A stretch of 6,961 bases of DNA from Planctomycetota bacterium (GTDB taxonomy: Bacteria; Planctomycetota; PUPC01): contig PWKM01000345.1 in assembly GCA_003559755.1 (NCBI GenBank), forward strand, positions 1-6,961. The letters run 5' to 3'. This document shows, one piece after another, positions 5,061 to 6,961 of this stretch. The first letter of the stretch is position 1; each line of letters starts with the position of its first letter. The notes under the pieces were generated by a model, which made no database searches, was not told where the DNA came from, and was given only the letters and a program-made list of their open reading frames with translations. A program made the translations under genes and the position numbers.

Positions 5061-6626
5061 TCAATCGGCGTCATCAGCGGCGGGGAACAGCACGCGGCCT
5101 TCCTGCTCGATTCGCTCGATCTGCTCCCACCTCACGGCCCGCAGTGCGCCGGCCAACTGGATGGTGACTGATTGCGGTCGGCTCCGGAACACGGTCCCGC
5201 TGATTTGTTCGCCGTCTTTCAGGACCACGGTCACATCGCCGGTCATTGCGGGCAGCGCCCCGTCCTGCGGCCCCAACCTGGGCAGCGGCGCCGGCTCGGC
5301 CGGTTCCTCGCCCCTTGCCGGTCGTGTCAGGTCGATGCGCTCGGGCACCTTGACCGCGCCGTCGGTGAAGCGGGCCAGCTCCTCGAACGAGAAATCGTCG
5401 GTCTTGTTCACGATGAAGTTGGCCTGTGCGCCGTCGAGTTGATTGACGGCCTGTTGGTAGAGATTGTTGCGGAAGGGCCGCCGTTCGTGGTGGCCCGGGT
5501 GGAGCGCCAATGACCACTTGATATAGTAGGCGGCCGCCGGGAACTGCGGGGCGTTCATCGCGGTGATGGCGAGGTCCTCGGCACACGCGCTGAGGGTCCG
5601 GGCTTCCCCCTGGCGGAGCAGCCCCTGCTTCCAGATTCGCTTCGCATTGTCGAACTCGCCGGTTTGTGCCCAACACAGGCCCAGCATCCTCAGGTAGTGC
5701 GGCGATTCGCCGCCATCGAGCTCGACGGCCCTCTGCACGAAGTGCCTGGCGGTCTCATACTCTTTGAGGTCCACGTAGATCTGGCCGATGTTACCGTACG
5801 GTGCCGGATCGTTGGGCCACTCGGCGACCGTCAGACGAAACGCGATGTAGGCCAGGGCAAGCGCGTACTCTCGCTCCTCGCCCTCTAACTCGTGCGACCG
5901 CCGGTACAACTCCCGGCCGATCCGCTCGTATTCCCTCGCCTTCTGGAGGTCTCCCCGGCGCTCGCGGGGCGGGATAAAGTCGTCTGTCTTGACCTCGGTG
6001 ATGGGGATGGCGAAACCGATGCCCTCGGTATCGGAGATGATGAAGGTCACGACCCCGATCAGTTGCCCCTGCCGGTTGACCAGCGCCCCGCCCGAGTTGC
6101 CCGGGTTGATCGGGGCGGTCGTCTGGATGTACGTCTTGCCCTCGACAACCCGCTCGGCCGCGCCGATGATGCCCGTCGAGATCGAGTTCCGAAGCGCCTC
6201 GCCCTGGACCCCGCCGGGGTTGCCGATCACGAAGCAGTCCGAGCCGGTGGCCGGGAGACGGGTGGCCCGGGGGATGGGCTGCATCGTGACCCCGGGCGGG
6301 AGGTTGACCCGCACCATCGCCAGGTCGTATTCCTTGTGTACCAGGTGGACCGACACGTCCTTGAACGTGGCCGTCGTTTTCCGCCCGTCACGAAAGACCT
6401 CGGCGGTCACCTCCAGCGGCAGCGGAGTGTTCACCACGTGGTAGTTGGTCAGGATCATCCCGCTTCTGTTCAGCACCACGCCGGAGCCGTGGCCTTCGAA
6501 GTCCTGGATGAGCACCACCCCGGGCGATGCGTTCCGGAACACCGCCTCGGCCCCGCCGCCCAGACAGGGTGCTGGCCGGATGATTGCGCAGATAACGATT
6601 GCGGTTGCAATGGACGCTCGCTTCAT
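5061..6626 (-). CDS. Exported HtrA-like serine protease fused to TPRs
   Basis: The product is 521 residues. The ATG at 6626 is chosen over longer in-frame starts because AGGAGG lies eight bases upstream and a Sec-type signal follows at once (MKR, hydrophobic 4-16, likely cut near Ala26-Ala28). Residues 29-215 form a trypsin-like domain of the HtrA/DegP type with a complete triad: His63 in TNYHVV, Asp101 in EYDLAMV, Ser178 in PGNSGGAL. The closing GIGFAIPI strand (202-209) is also present. HtrA proteins normally continue into PDZ domains. Here residues about 250-380 are instead TPR-like helices (for example 275-308 and 309-342). A Pro/Glu linker (433-460) leads to a small beta-rich domain at about 462-510 (VTVVLKDGEQISGTVF...VRWEQIERIE), an SH3/Sm-like pattern by eye. 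I infer an envelope quality-control or processing protease whose TPRs recruit substrate or partner. It is convergent with the prepilin operon and has its own promoter. Confidence 0.92.
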   Translation of the reverse strand: MKRASIATAIVICAIIRPAPCLGGGAEAVFRNASPGVVLIQDFEGHGSGVVLNRSGMILTNYHVVNTPLPLEVTAEVFRDGRKTTATFKDVSVHLVHKEYDLAMVRVNLPPGVTMQPIPRATRLPATGSDCFVIGNPGGVQGEALRNSISTGIIGAAERVVEGKTYIQTTAPINPGNSGGALVNRQGQLIGVVTFIISDTEGIGFAIPITEVKTDDFIPPRERRGDLQKAREYERIGRELYRRSHELEGEEREYALALAYIAFRLTVAEWPNDPAPYGNIGQIYVDLKEYETARHFVQRAVELDGGESPHYLRMLGLCWAQTGEFDNAKRIWKQGLLRQGEARTLSACAEDLAITAMNAPQFPAAAYYIKWSLALHPGHHERRPFRNNLYQQAVNQLDGAQANFIVNKTDDFSFEELARFTDGAVKVPERIDLTRPARGEEPAEPAPLPRLGPQDGALPAMTGDVTVVLKDGEQISGTVFRSRPQSVTIQLAGALRAVRWEQIERIEQEGRVLFPAADDAD

Positions 6627-6634
6627 AGCCAACC

Positions 6635-6640
6635 CCTCCT
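6635..6640 (-). promoter_or_regulatory. Ribosome binding site of the protease gene
   Basis: The minus strand reads AGGAGG eight bases before the ATG at 6626-6624. It decides between this start and in-frame starts up to 78 codons upstream, which would place a non-conserved Arg/Pro-rich stretch before the signal peptide and overlap the promoter. Confidence 0.85.
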
Positions 6641-6651
6641 TCCGGCTTCCC

Positions 6652-6686
6652 CCGACGTGTAGATAGAGAGCAGACCGACGTGCTCT
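6652..6686. promoter_or_regulatory. Direct repeat CCGACGTG and small hairpin in the protease leader
   Basis: CCGACGTG occurs at 6652-6659 and 6675-6682, 23 bp apart (about two helical turns). The second copy overlaps a possible six-bp hairpin, AGAGCA (6667-6672) with TGCTCT (6681-6686). All of this is in the transcribed leader between the promoter and the ribosome binding site. Spacing is compatible with binding of a regulator on one face of the DNA, but both elements are short enough to be chance. Confidence 0.25.
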
Positions 6687-6702
6687 TCGCCGCTTCGCTC
6701 GC

Positions 6703-6731
6703 ATTATGTGCCTGGGGTGTCCGCGTGTCAA
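6703..6731 (-). promoter_or_regulatory. Strong sigma70-type promoter of the protease gene
   Basis: On the minus strand a perfect -35 TTGACA (6731-6726) and a -10 CATAAT (6708-6703, five of six) are separated by exactly 17 bp. The upstream flank AAAAAATTG is A/T-rich, like an UP element. The predicted start near 6696 gives a leader of about 70 bases. This is the best promoter match in the window and implies steady housekeeping-sigma transcription. Confidence 0.75.
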
Positions 6732-6831
6732 GCAATTTTTTGGAAATCTGAATGACCGGCGGTTCGGCGGGCGTGCCGTGTTTCGACCGCGGCGAGCGGC
6801 AGGGGGTTGGGCGGGGGATGGCCTGGTGTTG

Positions 6832-6876
6832 ACGAAGGAGCGGGTTGTCCCGGAGGACAACCCGCATCTCCTTCGT
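6832..6876. terminator. Long stem-loop, probable terminator of the right-edge gene
   Basis: The left arm 6832-6850 (ACGAAGGAG then CGGGTTGTCC) pairs completely with the right arm 6855-6876 (GGACAACCCG, a three-base bulge CAT at 6865-6867, then CTCCTTCGT). The loop is CGGA. This is a 19-bp stem, by far the strongest inverted repeat in the window. It lies 12 bases beyond the stop of the minus-strand partial gene at the right edge and upstream of the protease promoter, where a terminator is expected. No T-run follows on either strand, so it may act as a Rho-assisted end, an mRNA-end stabiliser, or a copy of a dispersed palindromic repeat. Confidence 0.6.
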
Positions 6877-6888
6877 TCATCGGCTCTG

Positions 6889-6961
6889 TTACGGGTGCAG
6901 GAACTTGGACACGAATGGCGATTCGCCGACCACTCGGCGCCGGAAGTGCCCGGATGGCCCC
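6889..6961 (-). CDS. C-terminal tail of an unidentified protein, cut by the window edge
   Basis: The minus strand from the right edge reads ...GHFRRRVVGESPFVSKFLHP and stops at TAA (6891-6889). Only 23 codons are visible. In support, this frame has the highest G/C third-position content of the alternatives and ends shortly before a strong hairpin. The basic/aromatic tail is not one I recognise, and no function can be given. Confidence 0.45.
   Translation of the reverse strand, partial: GPSGHFRRRVVGESPFVSKFLHP

Noticed and set aside
4436..5074. 212-residue minus-strand open frame extending into the convergent gap
   Set aside because: Mostly antisense to the prepilin-like gene, no recognisable domain, and no ribosome binding site I can support.
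4938..5171. 77-residue plus-strand open frame in the convergent gap
   Set aside because: Half of it is antisense to the protease C-terminus, and no ribosome binding site or family likeness is visible.
5892..6662. 256-residue open frame on the plus strand
   Set aside because: Antisense to the protease catalytic domain, whose triad and signal peptide are complete on the minus strand.
6627..6860. N-terminal extension of the protease to an upstream ATG
   Set aside because: The extra 78 residues are Arg/Pro-rich, overlap the consensus promoter and the long hairpin, and would bury the signal peptide.

Overview
The window is high in G+C with strongly G/C-ending codons. It looks like chromosomal DNA of a Planctomycetota or related PVC-group bacterium. 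That assignment is an inference from gene content: a long bacterial 'L..L.L..T.VTDAGL..L' leucine-rich repeat (LRR) lipoprotein, a prepilin-like protein ending in an H-X9-DG motif, a HEAT-repeat membrane protein, and a trypsin-like protease fused to TPRs. All five genes are, or look, chromosomal. I see no tRNA, rRNA, CRISPR array, insertion sequence or phage gene.

Layout. (1) Positions 1-2447, minus strand: a lipoprotein with a clear signal peptide and lipobox, an acidic Pro/Glu/Asp linker, and about 26 LRRs of almost constant 24-residue length. It runs off the left edge, so its C-terminus is missing. (2) Positions 2448-2779: a 332-bp divergent control region with one candidate sigma70-type promoter per direction and a short inverted repeat at each predicted start site. 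(3) Positions 2780-3550 and 3560-4912, plus strand: a two-gene operon with a 9-bp gap. It encodes a GTG-initiated, membrane-anchored HEAT-repeat protein and a large prepilin-like protein. (4) Positions 4913-5060: a convergent gap with only weak hairpins. (5) Positions 5061-6626, minus strand: an exported HtrA-like serine protease with an intact His/Asp/Ser triad, TPRs where PDZ domains would be expected, and a small beta-rich C-terminal domain. It has the best promoter in the window (TTGACA-17 bp-CATAAT). (6) Positions 6889-6961, minus strand: a probable C-terminal tail of another gene, followed by a strong 19-bp-stem hairpin that fits a terminator.

How the genes might work together. All four substantial products carry a secretion or membrane signal: a lipobox, a single transmembrane helix, a prepilin signal and a Sec signal. 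All except the pilin-like one are dominated by protein-protein interaction repeats (LRR, HEAT, TPR). The simplest reading is a cell-envelope neighbourhood. A pilin-like or secretion role for the HEAT/prepilin pair is plausible but unproven, and only that pair is clearly co-transcribed. I found no evidence of a defence or mobile system. The most interesting points are the very long regular LRR lipoprotein, its divergent arrangement with the HEAT/pseudopilin operon, and the protease-TPR fusion.
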